Positions 11,116-23,285 are shown, numbered from the stretch's first letter. The stretch is 64,000 nt of DNA from Triticum aestivum (GCF_018294505.1 NC_057800.1:178746353-178810352), one strand, 5' to 3'. Numbers and translations: made by a program. The notes: a model not told the origin generated them from the sequence alone.

Positions 11116-11461
11116 GCACTTTGCTGAAACTAGTAATGAATGAAACCTGTGTAGTAGGCTGGGCATAGTGTTGTGAACTTCTAATGATTTCTATTAATGG
11201 AAATCATGGGGTATCCCCTTTTGCTCATATAAATAAATAAATAGCAGAGGCCCTGTCGAGTCAGCTTTGTTCTCATTCGAAGACGTCGAGCAAATTGCAG
11301 TCCAACAGCAAACTATGTCATCAAATTCAAGTTTCACAGCCAAATATTGGTACAACTAAACAACAATTTCATCATGTTTTAGTTGTCGTACAATCACCAA
11401 ACACAAATCAGGATACATAAAAAGTGATGTTGTCACAACAAAATACTAAACAACATGTTCA
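11116..11461. other. Spacer between convergent GRF and transposase genes
   Basis: This AT-rich spacer has no ORF of note. It includes AATAAATAAATAAATAG (about 11229-11245), a possible polyadenylation region for the plus-strand gene. Confidence 0.45.
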
Positions 11462-14400
11462 TCAGGTTTCAGTTGTCATAGAAAACACAATTTCACATAG
11501 TAGATAAAAAAACATCTTCTGAGAGGCAAATACGACAAAAGCAATGTAATCATCATCCGCAACAGCAGCGTCAACATCTTCTCCATGTGTATTAGGGTGA
11601 ACTATAATTCCCCATGGTGTCATCTTCTTCTTTGTCCTCAACGTCCTCGAACGTTGGCTTCTTCTTGATCAACTCTTGTATGTCCACAGCACGACAGGCA
11701 ATCTTTTCGCCGGCATCATTGACGTGATGGTTCTTAGAGATATTAGGAACATCTATGTTATCTTGTACATCAGGAGCAGTGTAAGCATCATCTTGTTGTG
11801 CAACTTCATTAAACAAATTCCTCTGCTCAAACCTTTGAAATACTCTCCAGTAATCACTACGTGCAAATATGTCTTGCAAGAAAAATATCTGTGTTGCTTG
11901 GTTTGCCAAAATAAAAGGCTCGTTGGTCTGGTATGCCGCCTTGACATTGATGGATTTGAAATAATCATCAGCTCTGGGTTTTGCGATCCTGGAAAACAGG
12001 TTATACCAACGACAGCACAACAGAACCACACACCAATGATCCTCGAAACTGGAGATATACTGCAACTGAACAATGTCTGTTATGTTAGCATACATTTCAG
12101 TTGTCTCTTTGTCATACGTATCCGTGCTCATCATGGCACTGTTTTGTGTCTTCCTGCCTTCGTCTCGTGCAAGGGTGTTGTAGCGCACATCTCCAACAAC
12201 GCAAGATTCATAATGTCTTACCCGAGTATCAGGACCCATTGCTAGTGAGTAAAGGGCATCATCAACTGCCTGCCCATCCTCCCGCATCTTCTTAACCTAT
12301 GGTTAGAAAATAGACAAGCTGATCATCTTATGTACTCAATATATTAAAAAACTGACAGTGCACTTCAAAAGTTTACATGGTTCTTGAACCATTTTGCAAA
12401 TCCTGCCATAACCAGTTTGTCAATGTTTCTTGGATTTTGCGGAAGTAACTCCTCTTTGTAGATGCTGCACAACATAGTGATCATGTCAAACATCTAAATA
12501 TATAAGAATGTGCTGCAAGTTTAGTAGATTACGATGTATAAACTGCAGTACTGCAGTTACTTGATATAAGGTAGTATCTCAGGAGAGTTATTCAACACAT
12601 ACCAAACCATTTTGTCCAAATCTTTAGGTTTGTCCTCTTGTCGACTCTTCCCTGTAACTCGAACAAAATAATCGAAAACATTGAGCCCGGGATTGTCTTC
12701 ACCCACCTCTTTGCTAAGCTGATCAGCTGTTTCAATGTATTTTGAGCAGAATGTCAACGCGTCTGTAGCAATGTAGGCCTCTGCAATGGAACCCTCGGGT
12801 CTAGCTCTGTTCCTAACATAGCCCTTGAAAGTGCTTAGCCGCCTTTCAATATGGTACATCCAGACATACTGTATTGGACCTCTAAGTAGTGCCTTATCAG
12901 GTAGATGAACGGCCAAATGCACCATCACATCAAAGAAGGTTGGATGATGTATCTTCTCAAGGTCGCATAGGATAGTTGGTATCTTGTCTCTAAGACGCTC
13001 CAAAGCATCTATCCTGATATTCCTACTGTAGAGTTCCCTGAAGAATTGTCCCAACTCTGCAAGTGCTCTGTATAAGTCAGGGCGGCCCAATCTTCTAAGG
13101 ATAACAGGTAAAACCCTTTGAAGTAGGACGTGGCAGTCATGAGTTTTCCACCCTTGTACGTTGTTTCCATCTGCACTGACTCTCCTTTCAGGGTTGGAAG
13201 AAAATCCATGTGGGAATCTCACACGTGATAGGACCTTGCAGAATTCTTTTCTTTTTACCTTGTCCAAGACGTACACGCCTGGTGCTATATCCCGTGGTTT
13301 ACCTTCATCTTGCACCTGCAAATTCTTTCTGATACCTAGGTGTGTCAAATCAATCCTAGATTTTAAGGTATCTTTCGTCTTGCCTTCAATATTAATAAGT
13401 GTGTCGATAATGCTGTCACATATATTTTTCTCGATGTGCATCACGTCACGATTATGCCGCAGATCCAAATCTTTCCAATACTCCAAGTCCCACAAAGTGG
13501 ACGTGCGGGTAAACAATAATATCTCTTCTACCCTGCCACACTTCCTTTTCCCGCTACCATTACCAGGATAGTTTCCTGGTGTAATATGCCCGACCTTCTC
13601 TAATTCCACTTGCAACTCATCAACGGTGAGCCTCTTTGGCGCATCACGGTTTTCATGCTTTGCATTGAACACATGTCTTCGGTTTTTTCTAGGATGCGGC
13701 TTGTCCTTGGCAAGGAAACGGCAGTGTCCAATGTAACAGATCTTGCTAAGTATTGCGTATGATAGCGGATTCCTGTCACAGCAAACACATGCATTGTAAC
13801 CATGTGGCGTTCGCCCTGACATAGTGCCCAAAGCCGTATAATCATGGATGCACCAAATTATGACAGCACGCAGAAAGAAATCAGCTGGTGGGCTGCTATA
13901 TAGGTCTCGAGTGAGAACACCCTTCCATAGCTGTTGAAGTTCCTCCATAGGAGGCTTCATGAACAAATCAAAATCCTTTCAGGAATTTTTGGACGTGGGA
14001 TGAGCAAGGCCATTATGTAGTTTGATTCTTTGGTGCAGACATTTGGAGCCATGTTGTAAGGGATAACAAGCACTGGCCACATTCTATATGTGGCGCTCTG
14101 GTGGCCAAATGGGTTAAATCCATCTGAAGCTAAGCCAAGTCTAATGTTTCTCGGGTCAGCAGCAAACTCTTTGTGTTTATCATTGAAGCTTTTCCACTCA
14201 CTACCATGAGATGGATGGCTCATTACATTCTGATCTTTGTACTCCTGGTTCCTAGAATGCCACAATACATCCTCTCTTGTTTCAGCATCATGAAACGACA
14301 TCTGCAATCTTGGTGTAATTGGAAAATGTCACAGAACATTATGAGGAATCCTCTTCACGGCATCGCCATCTTTCCATCTTGATGATTTGCATTTCGGGCA

Positions 14401-15108
14401 TTCACTTAAGTTGGCATAATCCTTCCGGAACAGAACACAATTATTCTTACAAACATGGATCATATCATATCCAATTCCAACTACACGAAGGAAATTCTTC
14501 ATTTTACTATAGGTGTGTGGCAGCTCAGACACATCTGGGAAAGATCTGCGGAAAGCAGCCAACATCGCATCGAATGATTTGTTGGTCATCCGCTCAGATG
14601 TCTTCACCTGAAGAAAGGTGAGCATAGCCGAGAATACTGACAGCTTATTTCCTGGGGTGACAGCAACGTTGCATTGTTCCAACATGTGGGCCCACCGTTT
14701 TTCTTCTGCAGGTGAAAGTTCACGGAATGCATAAGCATTTCGTAGCATTGTTTCAATTTTTGTCAAACCCACTGGCTCCGCCACCACCACCTCCTCCTCC
14801 TCTTCCACCTCAGCATCAGGCAGATCAAGATGGTGATCTGCTGCTTCCACGTAGTCAATAACATTGATGTTCACAGCTTCACCATGATGAACCCACCTAG
14901 TATATGTGACCGACATCCCATACAAGTGTAGATGATTTTGCATAGTTGACCGGGGTCTTGTAACTGAATTCATACAACTGCTACATGGGCAGAGCACATC
15001 TGATTTCAGACCACCGTACTCAGCTCTGATAAAGTTCATGAAGTTTTCAACCCCCTCGACATATGCAGCGGAGAATCTTCAAGCAAAAGTTATCCAAGTC
15101 CTGTCCAT
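11462..15108 (-). pseudogene. CACTA transposase, TNP2-like (Transposase-associated, Transposase_21, DUF4218, DUF4216)
   Basis: The ATG at 15108 follows an AG acceptor. Domains in order are: transposase-associated N terminus (YVEGVENFMNF, CPCSSCMN; about 15060-14940); TNP2 core with DDE-type landmarks GLASDGFNPFG (about 14125), IHDYTALG (about 13835) and NRDVMHIEKN (about 13430); DUF4218 (about 13140-12710); then a DUF4216-type segment (12290-11830). Introns lie at about 12558-12493 and 12385-12297, with GT...AG borders. Lesions are TGA at 15081-15079 and TGA at 14331-14329 (both fit CGA to TGA), a 1-bp deletion near 13974, and a probable frameshift near 11618, after which a frame runs to TGA at 11464-11462. 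It would cut and paste the element by binding its ends; this copy is dead. The largest open piece is 12557-13966. Confidence 0.92.
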
Positions 15109-15832
15109 CTGTTAGACATATGAATTAGTTCTTCTAGTAGATATTACAGGAAAAACATATATGCTTTTTTATGAAGTCCAAAAAAAATACCTAGGTCGAT
15201 GTCTAAAGCTATGGCAAGATATTTGGACGAGCAGATCTAAGTAATGAAATATATGTAAAGCTAATTCAGCAAACAGATTTGAGTGCCAAATTATGCAGGC
15301 TATTTCAGCAGTCAATGAGGCCGAGCACACAACCATCAAACTATCGAAGGCCATCACAGCAACAAAGATCGAGTATAAAACAGTGTAGAGCTATTTCACC
15401 TAACATATTGGCTACTAGACCATGACAATCCACATCACAATAAATATATGGCAGGATATTTTAGCAACTAATCGGCCTTGGCATGCCATCTCAGCTAAGC
15501 AGATTGACAGTAAACTACTTCGGCAAACAGTGAGATTAACAGCGTCTATCAGCTAACATTCAGCGCTACGCCGACATGAACGGGGCCTCAGTCTAGAATG
15601 CGCGTACCGTGGGAGAAGCTGACCGCCGTGCATCTCCACACGAACGTCGCCAGCGGTGGCGGTGCTGACCGCCGTGCGCCTCTACAAGAACGTAGCCAGA
15701 GGTGGCGGCACGGCTAGAGGACGGCAGTCTACGAGAGCGTACTGTGGGAGCGAGAGGATCACCAAACCGCGGTGCCGACGTATCGGCGCGGCAGGGAGGG
15801 CGGCTTTGGCTGAGCGAATGGAGTGTAGGGGG
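15109..15832. other. Upstream region of the CACTA-2 transposase gene
   Basis: From 15109 to about 15560 the sequence is AT-rich without a credible ORF, probably the 5' intron or leader of the minus-strand transposase. From about 15590 it is GC-rich, like the 5' leader exon of a cereal gene. A 46-bp unit starting GCTGACCGCCGTGC is duplicated at 15618-15663 and 15664-15709. ORFs running into the N gap are artefacts. Confidence 0.5.
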
Positions 15833-16246
15833 NNNNNNNNNNNNNNNNNNNNNNNNNNNNNNNNNNNNNNNNNNNNNNNNNNNNNNNNNNNNNNNNNNNN
15901 NNNNNNNNNNNNNNNNNNNNNNNNNNNNNNNNNNNNNNNNNNNNNNNNNNNNNNNNNNNNNNNNNNNNNNNNNNNNNNNNNNNNNNNNNNNNNNNNNNNN
16001 NNNNNNNNNNNNNNNNNNNNNNNNNNNNNNNNNNNNNNNNNNNNNNNNNNNNNNNNNNNNNNNNNNNNNNNNNNNNNNNNNNNNNNNNNNNNNNNNNNNN
16101 NNNNNNNNNNNNNNNNNNNNNNNNNNNNNNNNNNNNNNNNNNNNNNNNNNNNNNNNNNNNNNNNNNNNNNNNNNNNNNNNNNNNNNNNNNNNNNNNNNNN
16201 NNNNNNNNNNNNNNNNNNNNNNNNNNNNNNNNNNNNNNNNNNNNNN
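15833..16246. other. Sequence gap (414 N)
   Basis: These are unresolved bases in the GC-rich, probable 5' leader region of the transposase gene. A run of G follows at about 16255-16287, which may explain the failed assembly. Confidence 0.99.
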
Positions 16247-16620
16247 ATCGGATTTGGGGGGAATTTTTGGGTGTGTGGGGGGGGGGAGGCTTTTCACGCG
16301 GTGGGCGGGGGGAGTTTGGCGCATGGTTAGTTTCTCCAAGTGCAGTCCCACGTGTCAGTGAAGAGGTAAGCCGAAGCGCGTTCTGTTTGTGTGAGCCGTG
16401 TGCAGGACCGGACGTGTGTGGGGTGCAATGCGACCGCGACAGGAGTGCTGTGAGTGTACCGCCTTTTTTCCTTTTAAACTAGGTGCTTCGCCCCCTCAAA
16501 AAAAGTTGTTGCTTCGCGCGATCCATCGATACTACTACTAGTAATCCGGTAATCCCGACTAAAACGGCGCGGCCCGGTCTTTTCCCGTGCGATATGCTGG
16601 GAGGTTGGCTTAGTTGGTTT
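16247..16620. other. Continuation of the GC-rich leader and a block repeated further right
   Basis: No gene is seen. The piece with CCACGTGTCAGTG, GACCGGACGTGTG, GTGCAATGCGACCGCGACAG and CGATCCATCGATAC (16345-16535) recurs in diverged form at about 20330-20690 and 21735-22170, so this intergenic DNA was copied at least three times within the element. Confidence 0.5.
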
Positions 16621-16627
16621 TTTTAGG

Positions 16628-16797
16628 ACGAGTAATGCTACACCTACGTAATCCCAGTTACATAATTAACGTAATGTGAAACATGTGAGCTGTTGATTGT
16701 ATATTGGGGGGAGGGAGGGCCCCACCACCATGCAAATCAGGGGAGGAGAGAGAGAGGCAATTTACGTTAACCCTTTCATAGGTTCACGTAGATGTAG
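16628..16797. mobile_element. MITE-like element, copy 1
   Basis: The left end GCTACACCTACGTAAT and the inverted right end TCTACATCTACGTGAAC form an imperfect terminal repeat, with TTAACGTAA inside both ends. A related copy lies at 21506-21670. The superfamily is not assigned and no clear target duplication was read. Confidence 0.42.
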
Positions 16798-16917
16798 AAA
16801 GATGTGAAATGCGTGAATGTGTAGTGGACGTACTATTGGAGTGCCTAAGATAATTTGTGTATGTATAGACCCTATGTGTTTATTTTACTTCGCATGTTAG
16901 ATTTGTCTCGGTTCAAT

Positions 16918-17115
16918 AAAAAGCAGAGTTGGTGATGATGGTGTGCCTGTCATCTTGCAATATAGGTCGTCCGATCTATATCTAACAGATAGGAAGGAAA
17001 CTATGACAATTTACCCGCACTCCTCTCCACATTTGCAGATAAGGCTTTCCCTCGTTCATTCTTTTCTCCCACAAGATCTTGATCTTCTGTGCAACGCACG
17101 GGCATCTTGCTAGTA
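16918..17115 (-). repeat. MITE-type repeat, inverted relative to the copy at 23055
   Basis: This stretch is the reverse complement, roughly 80-85% by eye, of 23055-23285. It ends GTGCAACGCACGGGCATC followed by TTGCTAGTA, a terminus I associate with common Triticeae MITEs. Between 16798 and 16917 nothing else is recognised. Confidence 0.6.
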
Positions 17116-18308
17116 CTCCTACAATATGTATATTATCGTGAAAGTTCATATACACCGGCCGAGATTAATGCAAACACGATAGATTTTCATTACATTTCGA
17201 ACTTTTATAGGACAGAAAAATAAAATAAACCCGAACCTAAACCTATTCTACGGTGGCGACCGACGTCCTCCATCTATGATCTCTATGTACGGGGGCGGGG
17301 TTCAAGACCCATGAAGTGAAGGTGCGGTCTCCGGCGAGGAAGAGTAGAACACGGGATACGGACCGTCCAGTTGGCACACCATACCCTGCCGCCTCCCATG
17401 CCCTACTCATCCTCGGAGGAGTCCCCGACCTCGGAGGTGCCGGACGTTGAACGGCGGCAAGTAGGATGCGTGGGCAACCAATACCTCAACCAAAATTTTG
17501 GTCATGACCCAAAGATTGGTCTTTGTTTGGATGGTTGCCATTTCTTTGGCATGCCAATGAACTCTAGCCAACTCTAATTCATTTTTCTTGCCAATGTCGG
17601 CCAAATAATGGGTAACCAATACCTCAACCAAAATTTTGGCTACCCAATGCTTTGATGGGGCAACCTTGGGCACAAACCAAACATACCGTTGGTCGTGCCA
17701 CAACACTAACGCCACCCTCGGCACACTGAAACTGACCGTGTCTAGCTAAGATATGAGCGTGTCGCTCACCGCGGTCGCCGTGTCCAGAGGCGGTGATGGA
17801 TCTGTGCCCTGTTGTTGGCCCCAACGACCCACATGAACGGTTGTCGGTGGCGAGGAGGTCGTGGGCCAGCTCCTCCATTGGACTAGTCTGCCCCACATGT
17901 CGGTTTCCCTATTTTCCCGGCCATATTCGAGCGTCAGTGCTCCGCGTTGCGCATTAGGCCTTTCACTATGTAGGCCAAGCGAGACAACTTATTGTTTATT
18001 TGAGTCTTTCAAGTATAATCATGTGGCGTTTACTTATTTCTCATTCCTCTCCAACCCTCTTCTCCATCGATCATGTTGCCCTCTAGTCGAGTCCATCCTC
18101 CCACATGCCTCACTTGAACATTCCGCCGAGTATAATTCGCATGTACCCACCCTAGTCCTCTTTCAATAGATCTTTGGACCTCAAGATGAAATTGAGAGGG
18201 AACTAGTGGGGGCACGTGATACCTAAGGCGGATTCAAACTTTTGAACCGGTGATCATAGCATCCGCAAATCATATATAAAGGGTATTCAATTTTCGTTTC
18301 GTTTTTGA
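17116..18308. other. Intergenic DNA of CACTA-2 with a short duplicated palindromic motif
   Basis: No gene is supported. ACCAATACCTCAACCAAAAT with TTTGG occurs at 17478 and 17616; its CCAAAATTTTGG core is palindromic, suggesting the remnant of a small inverted-repeat transposon at about 17473-17720. Confidence 0.4.
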
Positions 18309-18924
18309 ACGTACAATATACTCCCTCCTATCCTTTCTAGTTTACATATAAGTTTTATGTGTAGTCAAAGTATCTCTACTTTGATCAAAAAGGTATCAAA
18401 ATTCAACAATGCCCAATCAATATTGTTAGATTCATACGTACTCCTAGATTTGTACTCGAGATGGTTTCCAATTTGACTATTGACAAGATTAATAGTACAT
18501 TAGATGTATAATGTGAAAATTATATCATTGGAAACTCCTTTCACATACGAATTGGACCGTATGCTTTGTGTAAGTTGCATGTCATATGTTATTACTCTAA
18601 CATTTGGTCAAAGTTAGCCTCGAAAAACGCATTAGACCCTGTATGCTTTGTGTAAGTTGCATGCCATATATTATTACTCTAACATTTGTGTAAGTTGCAT
18701 GTCACATATTATTACTCTAAAATTTGGTCAAAGTAGTATAGTGGAAGTAGATCCTCTGACGTAGGTATCCCCGCCTTACCCTCCCTTTCGGTCACTTACT
18801 GGCGGACCCCATGCTTGCTAGGCCCCGCATGTCAGTTACTCAATGGGTTCGGCCACGTCAGGGGATCCTCATCCATAGTATACTCCCTCTATTTTTATTT
18901 ACTCCGCATAAAATGGAGGGAGTG
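18309..18924. mobile_element. Stowaway/Mariner-like remnants
   Basis: TACTCCCTCC at 18310 resembles a Stowaway terminus at a TA site, followed by AT-rich sequence with TTTGGTCAAAGT motifs typical of Triticeae Mariner MITEs. A unit CTTTGTGTAAGTTGCATG with ATTATTACTCTAA is repeated at about 18567, 18648 and 18685. At 18883-18924, ACTCCCTCT...TGGAGGGAGT forms a 42-base mini-palindrome, probably a collapsed second element. The right boundary of the first element is unclear. Confidence 0.4.
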
Positions 18925-19260
18925 GTGGTATAATAAATGACGCGGGCGGGGGAGGGGGAGGGATGTCGGTTTGCTCTCAACTACGGTCACACAAGCGAGC
19001 AAAAACGCAAGACGAAGCGCGTTCCATTCGGTGAGCGACATGGAGGGTCCAGCATGCCGGGCTGCAACCCGAACGCGACAAGAGCGATGTACAGTCAAAA
19101 CCGATTGACCGGTTGTCACCGGAACCACTATTCACACCAGAACCTTCGCTGCTCGGCCTACGCCACCCACTGCCCTAAAACCACACCAAATCTCTAGCCC
19201 ATTCCCCCACCTTTCGATCCCCTAGCCCGCATCAAGCATCCCCTACTTCATCGGAAAGCC
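18925..19260. other. GC-rich leader ahead of the repeat-protein pseudogene
   Basis: No ORF is supported. The CACCCACTGCCCTAAAACC...CCCCCACCTTTCGATCCCC composition resembles a cereal 5' leader, so this may be the untranslated exon of the gene that follows. Confidence 0.35.
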
Positions 19261-20092
19261 GTGGTGCGCTGCAAGATCACTTACTACAAGATGCTGACGC
19301 CGGAGCGCCGCGCAGAAATCGCGGCGACGGTCGGTGCCACAGACCTTCGGTCCCAAGCTCGCTTTGCGGTGGGCCAATCCCCGAGTTCTCTGGAGCCAAG
19401 CTACGAGGAGGAGGAAGCCGATCCAATGTTCATGGCGGAGGTCACTGCGTAGAAGGCCCCCGATGGGTATGAGATGATGGACGTGGACTTCGTGCCGGCG
19501 TCCGAGTCCCCCATGGTGTAGGCGGACTAGCGGTTCAACATGACGATACTAAAGGATGACCGGGAGGCAGAGGCTCAACTCGATGCGGAGCGCGCGCATG
19601 CCGCTGCCATCGAGGCTCTCCTGCAGGCGGAACCGGATGCCGTGGATGTGAACCGGGCGGCGGAGGCTCAACTTGAGGCGGAGTGCGCGGATGCCACTGC
19701 CATCGAGGCCCTCCTGCAGGCGGAACCGGACGTCCTGGACTTGAACCGGGTGGCAGAGGCTCGACTCGACGCAGAGCGCGCGGATGCCGCCCTCATCGAC
19801 GCCTTCCTGTAGGCAGAACCGGACGTCCTGGACTTGAACCGGGCGGCGGAGGCTCGACTCGACGTGGAGCACGGATGCCGCTGCCATCGAGGCCCTCCTG
19901 CAGGTGGAACCGGACGTCGTCAACTTGAACCGGGTTGTGCTCTCGTCCGTGCAGAGCGCTCGCACACTCCGCTTGAATGAGTAGCTAGAGGCCGAGTACA
20001 GCCACGGTGCAGAGACACACGTCGGCAGTGACGGCTGGTTCGCGCCGGCAGCCAAAGACAACGAGGCCGTCTTTTTCCGCAAGCAGTGATAG
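19261..20092 (+). pseudogene. Decayed gene encoding 31-residue Ala/Glu-rich repeats
   Basis: One frame (19261 onward) encodes KMLTPERRAEIAATVGATD and then, after stops at 19450 and two more near 19520, three complete and one partial 93-bp repeat. The repeats are phased at 19571, 19664, 19757 and 19850, giving the pattern AEAxLDAERAxAAAIEALLQ then AEPDxxDxNR. The exact 93-bp period keeps the frame, so the repeats were made while the gene was coding. A stop at 19810 and a frame change near 19870 follow, and an Arg/Ala-rich tail reaches TGA at 20087. No start codon is visible. The high GC3 differs from the flanking DNA. Its alternating charge suggests long helices. I do not recognise the family; a captured host gene fragment is my inference. 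Confidence 0.5.
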
Positions 20093-22420
20093 TTTTTCTT
20101 TATGTTGTTGTTTTTATGGATCTTTTGCTGTGTAAAAACATATATTTGTTATGCAAGTCGCCTGACTTGTTAGTCTACCATTTCAGGCAGTTGGATGAAT
20201 ATCCTACATCTCCTAACCCTTCTTTCCTTCTTCCTCACCTCTTCTTCTTCCCCAACAGACCACCGCATGGGACGTACGGATACTCCCCAACATGCGGTTG
20301 GATAAACATACTCTATGAACGAAAATTATGTGTCAGCGATAGGATGGCTGAGTTTGGTTTGTTCACATGCGACAGCACATGTCAGTGAGGGTGCATTCCC
20401 TTGGTTGGGTTTGCGGCGTGCATGAGCGACTATGTGAGGGTGGAGTGCGACCGCGGCGTGCAGGAGCGACCGTGTGAGGGTGTGGTGCGACCGCGACAGC
20501 CGTGCGCAAGTGTACCTCCTTCTCATTTTGAAAACTTTAGGCAATCTTGGCAAAAATGTGTGGCAAAGTTTGGCAATGCAAGGCCTAGACCCAAACAGGA
20601 TAAGTACATACGTACTAGGAGTACTAGTGTTAGAAAAGAAAGGCGGGGTTTTCCTTCGCGGGATTTAATCGATACAAATCCTCGTTTCACATGTCAATTA
20701 ATGCATATTTTTTCTCCAAAGACCAAAGAGCTAACCATCTCACTCCTCATCGCTTGATTAAAGCACTGCCATGCAAACCAACCTTCTCACTTCCGCATGC
20801 ATGCATGTCGTCTCTCTCCCCCCTGTCCATCTCTCTGCACGCATGCGCCTCTCGCTCTCTCTTCTGTTTCTGCATGGGAAAGAGAGATGGGATTACTGCA
20901 GGCACGCATGCGGTGGAAAGGGATGGAGGGCCCGGTTGGAAAGAGCAGTGAAAAAATGCCAATGCGCAGAGCATTGCGGGGAAAACAAAATTTTCTTAGG
21001 CGCAGACAAAAAAGGACCGGAGGGAGTACTACTAGGAGTACTAGTGCGTGAGATGGTTTCTCGAAGAAGACGATGGAGAAACGGAGTCAGCAAAGAGTGA
21101 AATTATGGTTGCTTCGTCCGTGCTTTTGTGATTTGACGCCTCACTACGTTGTGATTTGTGATAGAAGGGACAGGGGAGTAGACTATGTGCTCTATACTGT
21201 ACTACATGCGTCCAAGCATGGGAGAAAGAGGAGAGATGTTGCATTTTTCTATTCCTTCAATCAATCAATCAGGGAGCTTCGGTTCCATCTTTTTGGCTTT
21301 GGCAACACCGTCCACAATGGTTCCCATGATGCCAAAAGCTATTTTCACATTTGGCTACACATTGTGGATGCCCTTAACCGTACCACTTGGTTTTGCTCCT
21401 ATGTGCTATCTATACAAATCTCAATTATATTGATCTAAAAAATTATAGAATCAAGATTAGTAAAAAGGAGGTGATTTTGCTGCGCGGATGGCAGGGGAGG
21501 TTTCTTATTTGAGCAATGCTACATCCACGTAATGGTTTAGGTAAAGTTACGAACTGATGTGATGTGGGACTATTTGATTGGATTAAAGGAGAGGATTAGG
21601 CCCACCCCACCTGAAAATCAGGGGGGCATATATAGATTAGATGGAAAGTATACGTAGCAGCTATGTAGCCCTTTGTAAGTCAAGGATTAGGCTTCTTATT
21701 TTTGAAGGACGTTATCCTCGCGGTTTGCTAACATGCGGTCCCACGTGTCAGTGCTTTACCAAGCCGATCCGCATCCCACATGAGGCAGAACAATGGAAGA
21801 AGCAACACGTGGTTAAGCTGAAGAAGATGAGGGAGAAGCGGATTCAGCAACGAGTGAAATGATGGTTGCTTCGTCCCTCCAACTTAACTGCGGGAAAGGT
21901 GCAACTTTGTGATTTGACGCCTCATTGATCATTACTATGGTGGCGCCAAGTCTAGGGTGCTTCACCCCGGCTGCTCTGCACTGTATTCTAGTATGGCACA
22001 TGGACCCGGTAGCTTGATGTCCCACATGTCGGCGAAAGGGACTAGAAGATTTATGAAAGCGAGCGCTCCACTCTTACGACGGAGGAGTAGACGACACGAC
22101 GGCCCAGTGAACTGTCACTTGTACTGTATAGTACTATAGTTTTTCTGTTTCGCACGATCCATCGATACAAACCCGATTAAACAGGAAAGGGCGGCATTTT
22201 TCCCGCGTGGTAGATGATACTGGCCATACATTTCAAAGGCAATTTTAATGTATGCAAATTGTATAATTATAAGTAACAATGTGATATCTAGTAAAACTAA
22301 AAACACATATGATTTATTGTGTTAGAGCGTAGTAGTAGTGTTGTATTGCATAGTTGTTAGATGTAACATGCGAGAACGTGTAGAGATGTAGTTTTGGAGG
22401 GCCTACAGAGAGAAAAGAGT
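20093..22420. other. Intergenic DNA of CACTA-2, partly a re-copy of its own leader region
   Basis: No gene is supported. Blocks at about 20330-20690 and 21735-22170 repeat motifs of 16345-16560 (CCACGTGTCAGTG, GTGCGACCGCGACAG, ATCGATACAAA). A second MITE copy lies at 21506-21670. Between 20750 and 21250 GAGGGAGTACTACTAGGAGT and CATGCATGCATG stretches occur. Short ORFs here are not conserved between the copies. Confidence 0.45.
21506..21670. mobile_element. MITE-like element, copy 2
   Basis: AATGCTACATCCACGTAATG at the left matches the start of the element at 16628. AAATCAGGGG and the C-rich CCCACC segment are shared, and GTATACGTAGCAGCTATGTAG forms the other end. Confidence 0.4.
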
Positions 22421-22682
22421 AATACGGTCACCGAACTTCAAAATAAGCTGATTACGGTCACTATATACGTTTTGCGGTGATTATACGGTCACTTGCTCAC
22501 AGTTCAGCATCGGATTGCACTCTGTTCACAGGCCAAATAGTCTGCATGGCACCATGTTGACTAGTTAATTGACCACGTTCCTTGTGGGTCCCACCTGTCA
22601 GTTCGCATAGGCAAAAGGTCAGATAAACACAAATTTACGCAGCCGCGACAAGTCTCAAACCCGTGCACGGGAATCACCTAGT

Positions 22683-22922
22683 TGTGTATGTGTGTCTGTC
22701 AGGGCCTGATGTGTGCGCATGCACGTGTAGGTTGAGCACTTGAGCGTGAGAGTGTGTGTTGGTCGTGTGGTGTACTGGTGTGTGCATGCATGCGTGCGTG
22801 CGTGCGTGCATGTGAGTGTTGCGTGCGTGCGTGGCTGCGTGTGTTCGTGCGAGTGTTGCGTGCGTGCGTGGGTGCATGTGTTGCGTGGATGCAGTTTGTG
22901 TGCATGCGTGCGTGTGTGTATA
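22683..22922 (+). repeat. (TG)n / (TGCG)n-rich simple repeat
   Basis: This is a long run of GTGTGT, GCGTGCGTGC and TGCATG. ORFs of His/Thr/Cys/Arg repeats across it are artefacts of the simple repeat. Alternating purine-pyrimidine runs of this kind can adopt Z-DNA. Confidence 0.85.
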
Positions 22923-23054
22923 ATCACCACACCAGCTCCTGTGTGTTAAAACAGACGGCTCAGCATACCAATACAAGGCCACCTTGTCCGTTGTGCCCGC
23001 GGTCATGACTTCGAACCACCGTCCAAATATTTTTTTGTCGTTTGTGTTCATTCT

Positions 23055-23285
23055 TACTAGCAAGATGCCCGTGCGTTGCACGTAACATCAAGATGCATTT
23101 GTATGACTTGTTTATCTTGTGAGCGAAAAGGATGAACGAGGGAAGGCCTTATTTGCAAATGTGGAGAGGTGTGTGGGTACCTTTCTGCAAAATTGCCATA
23201 GTTTCTTTCCTATCCGTCAGATATAAATAGGACGGCCTATATTGCAGGATGGCAGGCACACCATCATCACCAACTCTGTTTTTTA
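23055..23285 (+). repeat. MITE-type repeat, inverted partner of 16918-17115
   Basis: It begins TACTAGCAAGATGCCCGTGC followed by GTTGCACG and ends CACCATCATCACCAACTCTG. The match to 16918-17115 in inverse orientation covers the whole unit with scattered indels, and a TATAAATAG-like box lies near 23222. Confidence 0.6.

Noticed and set aside
15593..16361. ORFs of 219-252 residues running across the N gap
   Set aside because: Most of their length is undetermined sequence; the ends are GC-rich leader DNA.
17371..18215. Host gene fragment near 17.4-18.2 kb
   Set aside because: Short ORFs only; the duplicated palindromic motif fits a decayed small transposon better.
22655..23081. His/Thr/Cys-rich ORFs near 22.7-23.0 kb
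   Set aside because: They are products of a TG/TGCG simple repeat.
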